DNA of 64,000 nucleotides from Notolepis coatsorum (lineage: Eukaryota > Chordata > Actinopteri > Aulopiformes > Paralepididae): assembly GCA_963971535.1 (NCBI GenBank), contig OZ020601.1:17463262-17527261 (forward strand), read 5' to 3'. The notes beneath the pieces were generated by a model, which was not told the DNA's origin, did not search any database, and saw nothing but the letters and a program-made list of their open reading frames with translations. Below, one piece after another: positions 10,581 through 22,900 of the stretch. Made by a program: the position numbers and the translations under genes. The first letter of the stretch is position 1; the number at the start of each line of letters is the position of its first letter.

Positions 10581-11792
10581 TTAACTCATTGACCGCCACG
10601 CTGTTTTCCCATCTCTACTCAATGGCGCCAGCATTATCGACCATTTTAGCGATGTTTGCGGACCCATCGTGTGTTCTGTATTATAGCTATGGAGATAATA
10701 GTATGGCTCATTTGACAGGCATCGTTTATAGTCCAACACTGACTAACCAGCTAATTTCTATATACTTTAGTTTGTGCGCTATTCCGCACTTAACATCGTC
10801 CCTTTCCAAAAGAATCCAGTATTTTTTCCTAGATCACGAGATATGACGTGTTATATGCATTATGCCCAAATCGTTCGGGTTGCTCGCCTGAACCTCCAAA
10901 TATTTCCAAATCAAAAAGGTATATACCATATTATGTGTCTTCATAATATGGTATATTGGGGGGGTCGTTTTGCCTCGAAACTGCGATCGTTACCAAAAGC
11001 ATGTTTTAGGTCCGGTAAAATACGACACTGATCGGTACAAAAGCATGTTTTAGGTTAAAAAAGGCTACAGGTTACCTAAAATAGACCTTACCTCAGTCAG
11101 AAGGTATTCCAAAATTAATAAATCCCAGTCGTCCCATCGCGATCACAATTACTCGTGTATATTGGGCATGGCTATCATACGGGAAACAATAGGTTTGATG
11201 TAGGGATGTCCGATATTATCGGCCGACCAATATTATCGGCCGATATCGGCAGTAAAATGTGATATCGGAAAATATCGGTATCGGTTTAAAAAAAGAAAAA
11301 AACAATAACAATATTTGTTATATATATATCCAGTGAAACTATTAGTTACCTGAAATTATTCAGTTTTTTGGGGGGGGAAACCCTGCATATATCGGTATCG
11401 GTTGATATCGGTATCGGAAATTAAGAGTTGGACAATATCGGAATATCGGTATTGGTAAAAAAGCCAATATCGAGCATCCCTAGTTTGATGCATCAAATCT
11501 CCGACCGATCGCTATGTCCTGATCCACTTTGAGGGGGAAGCAGCCGGAGGTAACTCAGTACTGGAAGACAACTGATATCCCCAGTTAAAATGGTAGGCGA
11601 TACTGCCACCTGGCGGGATTCGATCGTCATTGCAATTTTAACGTATGCAGCGGTGCCAGGGAGACGCAGGCAGCTCCGAGCGAGTGTTTATAATGGGGAT
11701 CAAAGGATCTAAAAACGAGAAAACAAATTTTTGGCGCTCAAGCGTTGGCGACGAAACACGAGTATACTCGTTTTTGGCGCCCAATGAGTTAA
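10581..11792. mobile_element. TTAA-flanked element, piggyBac-like ends
   Basis: Bounded by ttaactcattgaccgcc on the left and ggcgcccaatgagttaa on the right, so a TTAA lies at each edge of an inverted terminal motif. Four more elements here share this TTAA plus actcattga/acactttg plus (c)gcca plan. It hosts a hAT insertion at 11201-11482. The 1212 bp carry no transposase. PiggyBac/Looper-like assignment is inferred from the TTAA target. Confidence 0.65.
11201..11482. mobile_element. hAT MITE rich in tatcgg, 8-bp TSD
   Basis: Termini tagggatgtccgatat and atatcgagcatcccta. The exact TSD gtttgatg lies at 11193-11200 and 11483-11490. The interior repeats the phrase atatcggtatcgg. Non-coding, 282 bp. 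Confidence 0.95.
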
Positions 11793-14061
11793 GAGGGGGC
11801 TTAAGAAGAGGTTTGAATTAAAAAAAATCCGGAGCCTTCACTTAAAAGGAGATGGGTACAGTACAAGGTCCACTTCTCAATCCTTTCCAACAACATGTAC
11901 AGTACAAATATTCCTGGGAGACATGAGCGTAAAAGGTGTGATCTGTACGATTCAGAATAGTCATTGCAGTCGAAGTCAAGTCTCTTTTTGGGATAATGTT
12001 TAATACGCCGTGCATGAGGTTAGAAACAACCTCTGGGCAACGTGGTTATTTCTGGGGAACGCACAGCGCTGATCCTCTCTAATGCAGCTATAATAATATA
12101 ATATATATAAATATATTATTATTACCACAGCAGAAATTGTCAAAAACTTTCACCTACATGAATGTATTGATATGATCACTTTTAAACACCATACTAAAGA
12201 CAGCCTTGCTTTTTGCCTAGCCTACTTTTGATTCACACAAGGTTACATTGAAAATTAAACCAAATAAAATGTTTGATTTAGTTGTCCGATGTCTAAAGTC
12301 GTTTGGGGGGGGGGGGGGGCGAGTCTCGAGTCGATTTGCGTGCTACTCAAGTGAGACTCGAGTGCGAGTCGCCGACTCTGGTAAGATGTCAACAGTGGAC
12401 TGAGAACCATGTACTCAATTCACATGATATTCCATGTCATTTGTACGTGGTTGAGTCTACGTGGTTCGCATTCCAAAAGATCGAAGATCTTACAGATTTT
12501 GGACCAATTTGGCACGTCAAATGTACGTCAACATGTCAAACTAAGGGTACAGAAGGAGTCAGGATTGTTTTGTTGAATCGTGTAATAGTACACCGACAGA
12601 GGTATAATTTAATTTAAAAATCTTTCCTGTGTCACTTTAAGGTTCCTCGAAAATATTAACAATGCAACCGGCTAAATAGTTTGGTGGTGCACTTGATTAA
12701 TTACTTGTGATGTGTTGTCACTATGTTTCAGGGTTGGGGTTGATTCATTTCAATGAGGGATTGTATGATGTTGTGAAACAAAGTGTTCCATCAATCCCAC
12801 AATGCAAAACATATTTTTTGCAACCAAGCATTAGAGCTGCTAAGTCAGCTAACTAATGTTACAGATGTGTTCTTTATTTGGATCCCCATTAGCGTCCACA
12901 AAGTGGTCGCTAGTCTTCCTGGGGACCACACAAAAACAACAATAAGAAAATAAACAATAATTAAAATCACACTGTATCAATAAAACAAAAAAGGCAAAAC
13001 AAGCCAAATATAAAGATCAGAATAGAAGTGAAATAACTACATATGAAACAATAAACAATAGTAATTGTCACAAATACACAACAACAAAAATCAAAACATT
13101 ATTTAGTGTTAATCAAAGATGGTCTTTCATTAACAGTACCTAGAGTTCTGCAACACTTGTTAGTTGACATTAGCTAAAAAAATTGGTATAGCTTATGTTA
13201 GTGCTAATGCTAGCTAACAGCAAAAGAGGATGTTAAGACGCTTTGCATTGTGGGGTAGATTAGGAGGACTGAGTGACATCATCTTATGACAGCATGGGGT
13301 GAATCTCCTATCCTACTTCCAGGTTGAACAACTAATGGCATAAAATAATAATATATAATAAACGTCATATTTGCATCTCAAATTCACAACATCAATCTGT
13401 CGCCGTATGCACAATCGGTTTCCGCTGTATTTAGAAACCTGATAGAGAAACTAACTAGATAACCGTTAGCTAGCGAGCATCCGCCATCTTGACTAGCTAA
13501 GCTAACATATCAAGTTGACAAACTGAAACATGTGGTGAAAATGGTTGTCATGAAGTGGACTGTACATACAAGGACAGATTGACATCACTGTGTTAAAATG
13601 CAAATATGAACTTTATATATAGTTACGCTTATCATGTCAGTTTCAAGGGTAGGAACGAACTGTGCCCCTGGAACAAGACTGGCACCACAAGCCTAAGTGT
13701 ATAGAGTTGAACGTGAATGAATCCTAACCATGTTAGAGGGAGGAGGTGAGGTGAACAAGCCATTGTATCAACAGCACCGTCATGGGGTCAATTAATAGCA
13801 TCAAAGATGATGAGAATCTGCAGACTGTTAAACTCACTCCCACTATATTTATTGAGATCAACGTTCGATTGAGAGATCAGGATGAAGCGTTGATCGAGAC
13901 TTAAATCATTGATCTCAATAAATACAGCCGGAGTGAGTTATTAGCGGTGTGTATATTCTATTATTATTGCTGATCTTCATGCTCTAACTATCTATCTTTC
14001 ACAGTCAGTTAATAGCATGCCTTACGGTTATCAAAACCTCCTACAAAAAGACACCGGTGAC
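11793..14061. other. Intergenic DNA with decayed repeats
   Basis: No conserved exon was recognised. Visible items are a g15-16 homopolymer at 12304, a cgagtc-rich hAT-end-like remnant at 12320-12380, and a dispersed-repeat tail starting tttatttggatccccattag at about 12877 and followed by A-rich sequence. 13830-13930 contains an imperfect inverted pair around atttattgagatcaacg. Confidence 0.5.
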
Positions 14062-14359
14062 TAGGGATGCACCGATACTGGTATCGGGGTCCGATGCTAA
14101 AATAAAATATTGATATGGTAGAAATTCCCAGATAGTAAAATCTGATACCAAGAAACACGTCTAACGTGTCAGAAATCAAAGCAAATTGACTCAATTTGCT
14201 GGATTTATTTTTTTTACATTTCATACATTTTGTTCAATGAGCCCAAAATGACATCCAAGTCTCTGTTCATTAAAAGCAACGGACCGGATCAGTACTCGGT
14301 ATCTGCCAAAGCCCAGGTAACGGCATCGGGACTGAAAAAGTGGGATCGGTGCGTCCTTA
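14062..14359. mobile_element. hAT MITE, TSD partly decayed
   Basis: Left end tagggatgcaccgatac and right end gatcggtgcgtcctta are imperfect inverted repeats. Flanks ccggtgac and cgggcgac match at 6 of 8. It resembles the tatcgg MITEs at 11201 and 32152 but is more diverged. Confidence 0.7.
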
Positions 14360-15257
14360 CGGGCGACAACACTAACATGGACCTTGGGGGTTAGAGAGCG
14401 GTGACATGAGAAGGTTAGAAAAACACACGTCAGCATCCTGTGACAAACACTCTTTCACTACACATGTAGGTCACATCCTACGCTGGAGACGCCTCTCCAA
14501 ACTTTATTCACTGAAGGTTAAGTCGATCCCTGCTACGAGGAAGAACAAAAGAAACAATAATAATAATTCCTGTAGTCTATATATGTACGTCTGCCAGGAG
14601 AGTCCAGTCTTGCTGCGGGTTATATAGGAGGCGCATTGTCTTCCCAAGGTTAGTTCCCATAGCAACCCCTCATCATAAGACATCCCGTCGTCACGCGTGT
14701 CGTCCCGACGCGCCGCGAGGTCAGCTTGAACAGCGAGCCACTGATCCAGGGGTGCGTCGTCCCGTCTGAAATGATATGACTCCACTAGGAATCACCGACC
14801 AAACAATCCGCCTTCTGGTTATACAAGTAGCATCACCCCCCCCGTAAAAAATAAGCTTTGATAGCAGTTTTCCATGAAAGCCAGGTTTTTTCCTACACAG
14901 CCAAAAAGCGACAGTGTGTCCACATTGATCATGTTGAGAAGGTGACATTAGATTCCTCTGTGGAGTCATATTGCTACGGTCCCCAGAAGACTCCCATCCC
15001 CTCCAGGGACTCCAGAAAGCAGAGAAACGCAACCTCTCTTTGGGTTCTTTTTTGTGTGAGCGACACGTGTCTGATGGTCATCAAGACACCCAGAGAATTC
15101 CACTGAACCTCGACGGCCGTTGTGATATCTCCGCACCCTTTGACATCCGCTATCCCCCCCAAAAACCGACTGCTTCGATTTATAGAAACGCGTTGCCATG
15201 TGAAGCGAAGCATGAATGCATGTTCACATCACATCATATGCATAGGTTTCTGCTTGG

Positions 15258-15742
15258 TTTATTACACCGCCGTTTTGTTGCATGAGCTCGGAAAAAATAG
15301 ATATTTTTGGGGCGGAGGCCAAGCATACAATATAGGAGCACTTTCAGCGAGGAGCGGTCCAACATGGCTGCTGCTCCGGCCCCAGACGCCACAATATAGG
15401 AGCACTTTCAGCGAGGAGCGGTCCAACATGGCTGCTGCTCCGGCCCCAGACGCCACAGCTTCCCATCTGCAGGGTGAGGTCAGTCACTACACGGATCCTC
15501 AATATGGGAAGTGAATGGTGGGCAACAGTTACTGTTGACACTGGGTTTTGCACAAACAAGGCATAGAGGTACAGAGAGAGGACGTAACATCCCATGTATG
15601 CACTAGGGGGCAGCAGAGAGACGCCAGGAGTGACGGGAGATCATCCCGGTGCGCTGCGGCTCTTCCTCTTCCTAAGGGAGACGGGTATCAGTGCCGTCAG
15701 AGGGGTGGAGTCAGCGGTAGAGGGGTGGAGTCAGCAGGGGGA
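15258..15742 (-). other. dennd4b: Probable dennd4b 3' UTR with polyadenylation signal
   Basis: On the minus strand the first clear AATAAA after the stop lies at 15263-15258, giving a UTR of about 480-500 nt. An alternative AATAAA is at 14508-14503. The region contains few recognised transposons and a 64-bp tandem duplication. Cleavage position is inferred. Confidence 0.5.
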
Positions 15743-16713
15743 TCAGCACTCGAGGGGGAGGAGGAAACTGCGCCTGCAGTCCACAGCCTTGGGGCTCGGC
15801 GGCTGGGCCCGCCTCCTGCGGAGCTCCTCGCGACCCAAGGTGCCACTGAGCCGTGAGTAGGCCGCCTTGTACTTCTTATCGAAGGCAGCTGTGAGACCAG
15901 GGGGAGAAAAGACACATTTAATAACAACAACATTGTCTTCAATGCCTCCTTTCCTTTTTACGTTATTTCAGAGAAGATGAGAGAAAAGCTGGCGTTACAT
16001 CTTGTAGACCAGTGGTTCCCAAACTTTTTGTTTATGCGGACCACTAGATTGTTATCAAGAACTTTTGCGGACCACCTCATATGCAAACAGTAAAAATAAA
16101 TAAACATCAAACGTATATATATAAAGTGGTAGTGTTAAAACGCAGATATTTTAATAGTTAATTATGGACCGCATACACTGAAACTCCTCTGACCTCATCT
16201 GGTCTTTCCAAAGACCAGAGATGGGACGGGGACGCACACACGCACACCCACACACACGCTTATAGCAGACTTAATGATTTTAGAATATTTCAGCTAATGA
16301 AGTTAAATCAGGTCAGGCCCCTATCTACATCACTGAACTCATTCGTCCCTACACCAACACCCGCTCACTCAGATCTGCCGATCAGCACCTCCTGGTGGTC
16401 CCCAGGTCCAGGCTTATAACAAGGGGTGATCGAGCCTTCGAGGTGACGGCACCAAGGCTCTGGAATGCCCTCCCCCTGGACCTGCAAACTGCCCCCTCAG
16501 AAAACTCAAAAACAGCTAAAAACACACATGTTCAGACAGGCTTTTGGTCATATATAGGAATCCTTTGTCCTCACTGTTCCTATAGTTTTTAGTTATTGAC
16601 TGATGATTTTATTTAAATTTTTTATTTTATTTTATTTGGTTCACTGTTTTTAACTACTGTCTGTTATTGGTCATTTATTTCAGATTTTCTTTTAATATGT
16701 TATGCTGTAGTGT

Positions 16714-16749
<36 letters not shown>

Positions 16750-16850
16750 CTCTTGTTACGCGTGACGTGGGTCAGTCTGCGTTCCTTTGCCTCAGAATGG
16801 ATTTGGTAGAAAGAGAGAGAGCGCGAGAGAGAGAGCGCGAGAGAGAGAGC

Positions 16851-16906
<56 letters not shown>

Positions 16907-19900
16907 CCGTTATGCGCCATTCAGTCTGACTTGCGGAGCCAGGCTTTTATGCTATATGGAGAGATTCAGATACAATTGAACACAAACGGTTCAAAAGATA
17001 TTAATGTTTCACACCGCCAACAAAGTAGCCTACTGAGTCCGTTGTCTCGGAATGGAAATTAGCTGTAATTTCTGTGCGTCTCCCTCCATCTCTGACACTT
17101 GAGGCCTGACTATTTAACCACACCCCTCCGACACAAATGTAGTCCGATAATGATTAGCCTAATTTGAGAGAATAACAAACTATAATACTATGTTTTATAT
17201 ATTTTATATTACACGGTTTTACAATTTTATCTTAAATTTAAATGATATTATATACATGTTCTATTATTTTCTATTTTATTTATCTTTTTTTCCACGGACG
17301 ACCTGCAATACCCACGCGGACCACAGTTTGGGAACCACTGTTGTAGACTATGTTAATGTCATCCCAACAAGTCAGGACATGATGTTTTAAAAGATCTTTT
17401 ACTCACCAACATGGTCTTTGCCCATAGCTGCCAGCGTGAGGAAGAGCATCTCTCTGTACAAACTCCTGGAAAACAGAAAGTACACGTGAGCTTTATCTGT
17501 GATGTCAAATTGTGCAGCGCAAAAAGACAACAACGATGAACACATTACATTTTTCATCAACTGCATGTATAACTTTTGCCTTTTGATGCTTAACACTTTG
17601 AATGCCAGCCACGACATAGCACGTGTTAACAGCCCGCCCCCTGAATGCCCACCACGACAACTCTGTTTTTTTTTTTTTTTAATTAGCGATCTGAATTCAT
17701 ATTTCATCAACCGAGTCTACCGTTGGGAAACCAGCCTCATCAGGAGCTCAGATGTGAAAAAAGCGCCCCCTATTGTCTCCCAGATGGTAATGCACCTTTT
17801 TGGAATGGACTCAATGAAAATGGATGAGAAAAAAAAACTCCGGAATCCACATTTTACTTCACACGCATGTAACCGGAGATGATCCCAGTCATTGTGGAGC
17901 CTCAGAACAGCGTGTAATACCGGTATGTCTTTACAGTATCTAGCGTTGGATCAATAAAAGGATCTATTTTTGGAATGGCGATAAGGAATTGGAATAATCT
18001 TTTTGGATACCATCTGATCTCAGGTAAGGAATCTATTTTACCAGTCTTAGGATAATCAGACCTGTTTTCACGGAGATATAAACTTTTCCCCTATGTTTGA
18101 TATGGCTGTTTGGCTGTGCGAGCGATCAGGAAATATATCAGAGCAGATATCAGATCGCCTATATAGCGTGCATACGTACACATATACTATCGATAATCTA
18201 GCGTTTATTTGAAAACGATTCATAAATAGGCCGAAAAATGAGAACGTTTTTGTGTATTCTAGAATATTCAGTTTATTATGGAATATTTTTATTTGCCTTG
18301 AAAACGAGGGCTTTTCAAGATGCTATAAAACGGAAATGAACCGATAAAAAAACAATCCGCTTCGACAATGTTGACTGGAAAATGAGTCATTGATAAGCGA
18401 CGGGCATATTAGACACATAGCCATAATTTAAAACATAGATTAGGCGATATTAACGCTAACATTGAAGTGGATGCTGGGCATTCAAGCACTAAATCGTGTG
18501 CCCCTTGCTGGGCACTGAAAGTGTTAAGTTAAAGGCTTCAATTTAACACTGAATGAATGAATGAACGAGTCAATGTCAAAATGTCTATGAATGAATGAAT
18601 GATTCAATGCGAAAATCACTATGAATGGATGAATTATTCAATGTGAAAATCACTATGAATGGATGAATGATTCAATGTCAAAATCACTATTCCAATGCTT
18701 CAGTTTTTGGTTGTGTTTTTCTTTTTCTTTTTTTACCTCTCCAACAATGTGCCTAAGAAATATCTTGTAGAAATAATAATCCAACATTCATGAACAAACT
18801 GGTCAAACGTAAACAGGTACAGAGTAGATTAAACAAATGATATCCAATATAATTATCCTGCAGGAAACACACTTGGTACAAAAAGACATCAACAGAATGG
18901 GAAATGGTGGCCAGGACAGGTTTATTCTCCATTCTTTACTTCTAATGCCAGGTGCCACTGTATTAATCCACAAATCGATACCCTTTCATCTGAGAAACAA
19001 ATATATAGATCCAACAGGGAGGTATATTATACTTAGTGGCACCATAGTATCTACCCAGATAAACTTGGTAAGTATTTATGTGCCCAATAGTGACTTTTTA
19101 TCAAAACGTCTTTCTCTCCTTATTTTAATATCTGGGTCAATATATAATTGGTGGTGACTTTAACTGTATGTTGGACCAGACACTTGATCGCTCTACTGGT
19201 ATTGATTTTTCTCATCAACAAGTCAGAAAAAGTATTCAAAGATTAATGGTTGACTTAAATTTGACGGACATTTGGAGATATCTTAACCCCAATAAAAAGG
19301 ACTATTCATGCTTCTCAAACACATTCTAGAATCGATATTGCTATCAGATCATGCCCCAACTTCATTAATAATGCAAATACCAGATATCCTCACCACCTAG
19401 ATTTTACTTTCAATCTAAAGGGCTCCAATCCCCTGATTTTGTGAAATTTATTGATGGAAAGTTAGACGATTATTTCTCTACCAAATTAGTGCTACAATAA
19501 AATGTGGTGCACAAGGCATTTATAAGGGGTGAAATAATAAGCTATACTAAATGTTAGTTGACCCAGTCGAAATAAATGAGTCCTTTACTAAATATTATGA
19601 GGATTTGTATAAATCTGAATATCCAGATAGCCCAGGAAAACAAACATGAGTTTTTGGACCAACTACAGTTTCTAATATTGTCTGAGGAGGAAAGAAATAT
19701 TGTGATAAAGATATATGTATAGAAGAACTAGTGGAGGCTTTGAAGAATATGAACAGTGGAAAGGCTCCAGGGCCGGATGGTCTATCTAAAAATTCTCAGA
19801 CATTATTGCTGCACCTTCTTCAAATGTTTAATGAATCATATGAAGATGGAGTGTTACCTCCATCCTTAAAAGAACACGCCAACATTTTCGGAATTAGCTT

Positions 19901-22900
19901 ATCGTCTTCTCCAGAGAGAGACAAGAAGATAGATACCAGTTTCCTCTTTGTGCGTTCAGTAGAAAGCTATCTGGCTGCACGTTAGCCTAGCTTAGTCCGC
20001 TTCCATTCATTGTGCTATTAAAAAAACTGCCACTGAGCTCATTCAGCACCTTCTTGAGATCACGTGTAAAAAAAATCTAAGCAAATTAATAAAGGGAAGA
20101 TGATTAAACAGAAGGTTTTGTAGATAATGTACAGTACTGAATTCTGCCATCCGGACACATGCTATTTGAAATATGATTATAGAATATCAGGCCTATAAAT
20201 GACCTTATTATAGCCAAGTCGCACATCTATGGATCGGGCCAAATCTCCTCTTTCAAATGGCAGAGTTCAATCTGGATTTATTATCACCAGGTGTGCAGCA
20301 AAAACCGCGAATGAAATCGACTGTAAGTACAGTAGATTAGGTACAAAAGGGCGGCGCGCAATTCCTATCATCTATAATTAGCCTGTTTCCAACTAGATTT
20401 CCAAAACTCATTCACTAATGACACTTTAACCTATTGGTAAACAAACGTATTGCTGAAAATATACACTTTGACTGCTGTTTTGACAGGGTTAGGGTCTTTA
20501 CTCTTGGCTACATTTGAAAAAGAAAACGCAACATTAATTTATATATATATATATTTTTTGAATTATCTTTTTCCTCCTTTTTTCCGTTTTTTTCTCCCAT
20601 CCCAATGTTAGTCGTTATGCCAATTCCCAATCCCCTTCCTGGTCGTTGAGCACTCTACCCCCTACCGTCGGTCCGGGAGGGCGGAGACTATCACATGCTT
20701 CCTCCGACACATGTGTACCCAGCCCACTGCTTCTTTTCACCTGGCAGCGCGGACTCTCACTGGGAGAGTGTAACGTGTGGAAGTCACACTACCTCTCTTA
20801 GATCCTTCCCTTGCTGTGCAGGCGCCACGACCAAACTGTAGGAGTCGCTGTTTACAACGACCAGGACCCACCCTCTAACACTGCCAATTGTGTTAGTATG
20901 GACGGTCGGCCAACCCGGAAGCACCACAGCTGGATTCGATCCCACTGTCTCTGTGGTGGTGGGCAGACGCTTAGTCCGCTGCGCCACCCGGCCGCCAATA
21001 TTAATTTATATATTATTTATATTGATTTATGGCGTGATGTCATTTGTGGTCCACCGCCGGACCGCTCGGGCTTAAGAGGTTAAATGGATTACCTCTTAGC
21101 CTGCAACAGCCCGCCGGCGGGATGTTTTTCTGACTTTTTGCAACCAGCACTTTGGCGACCCCTAGTGGCTCGGGTGTGCATATTTTGTAATACAATATAT
21201 ATATCGAATTGAAGGCTTATTTGTTGCCTGTCGATACAAAATCCGACAAAATCCGTTCAGTGGTTCTCGAGTTACATGCCGGTATTTGAGGCTTGTGCAA
21301 AGTACACGGTATTGCGTAAAATACCACTCCTGACTCAGGCTGCCGTAGTTCCATCAATCTAGATCCGAGCTAGAAAATGATTGTGGATCGTTGTAGCCAA
21401 TGAGTGTGGCTTCCAATGATACCCCATGTGGGGATGTGTGAATCAGGGATCTAGGTGAACAACTAAATTCTTTAACAGGAAGCCAAATGAATTGAAGTCT
21501 ATGAGAAACCTGAGTTTTTCTTTGTACACAGTTTACCAAAATCACTCATAATCACTCATTTCTGAATGGATCTTTATGAAATTATGAATTTTTTAAATGG
21601 ATATGTACTACGGTACATAAGGCTTCAGGCTATGGCTCCGTCTGGATTTGTAAACCATACCACCTTCTGGGGAAATACTACCTCTGGACTACCAACTACT
21701 ACAGAAGAACTTGAGTAACAAGTTTTTCTACAACTCAAGTTCAGACCTATGTTACTCTATTACGTTAGCACTAAAAGTAATAAAGTAAAAAGTAATAAAA
21801 AAAAGTATGCAGTGCTCAAGTTGAAGTTAAAAAATTGCCACTTTTCTGCCCGCTTGATAAGCGGTTAAATGGATACATTTACTATATACAAAAACTATAT
21901 TCAAAACCTGTCAATCTATGCAGATCGACATGCCAAGAATGTCTGATATCTCCTTTATTATTTTTGTTTGCCATCGAACCCTTGGCCATGGCAATACGTC
22001 AATCAACTGAGATCACAGGTATAACAGGCCAGACAGAACATCGTTTGTCTGTTTTTGTTATTTTTGACGAACCTGGGAACCTCAATAAGTGCGCTAGATC
22101 ATCATTTTTTTTTAATCTATTTTCTTCTCTAACTTTTTTTCTGTATTTTTCTCCCATCTCAATTTAGTCGTTATGCCAATTCCCTTCCTGGTCGTTGCGC
22201 GCATTGCCCCACTGTCGGCCTAGGGAGGGTGAAGACTACCACATGCCTCCTCCGATACATGTGGAGTCAGCCAGCCGCTTCTTTTCACCTGACAGCGTAG
22301 GTGCGCGAGGCACTATGGTATGCGCCACGAGGGCGCCCCTGGATCATCTTTTGAAGATATCTGGACAGTTCTCTGGATATACTATGACGATACCCCCACT
22401 ATCTACCATTGAAAGACTCACTGTAAAACATCTACATGGCAGAAGAATTATCTATATCTTATGGTGAACTATTGGCTCAAAAGAAAACTCCCTATCATGC
22501 CTAGAGGCCTAGAAACATGACTTACAGCAGGACATCTTTGTAGAGGACTGGGAGGAGCTAGTCTTCAGGTCGAAACCCAGACTATAAATACTAGATGTAA
22601 ATTATTACAATATAAATAGCTGCTGAGGACCTATATTCTGCCTGTTAAATTACATAATCCTAATCCCAATATTCCAAATGACTGCACTGGGGATGGGGGC
22701 ATCGCAGGCATCTGGGTGTGGCTTGAGACTTGTGGGACAGCTGGAGAGGAGGGGGGTGAGTGGGGAAGGAAGAGTGTGATGCGAGGATTTGGATTAGTGA
22801 ATAGTATTTTTTGTTAAGAAATCTACTTTGTGTGCACTGTGGAATTTCATTGAGCCTCGGTCAGCTTGTACAGACAGGAGCTCGACCCCATTGACTTTGT

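Larger units (their letters stand above)
18837..22700 (+). pseudogene. Decayed L1/Tx1-like LINE, interrupted
   Basis: Fragments in order along the plus strand: an endonuclease piece at 18837-19157 ([28 protein letters not shown]), a pre-RT/RT piece at 19731-19880 ([16 protein letters not shown]), an RT piece at 21940-22060 ([17 protein letters not shown]) and a C-terminal piece at 22350-22700. Frameshifts and stops separate them, and key RT parts are missing. The copy is broken by a SINE (20547-20999), a half-palindrome (21115-21800) and a second SINE piece (22127-22345). Not functional. Confidence 0.75.

Noticed and set aside
15548..15942. Open frames overlapping the last exon on either strand
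   Set aside because: Shadows of the minus-strand dennd4b terminal exon in GC-rich sequence.
20931..20998. A true tRNA gene
   Set aside because: A- and B-box-like motifs are present but no complete cloverleaf; the unit is a SINE head with a 14-bp TSD. The same applies near 29870, 24950 and 49120.
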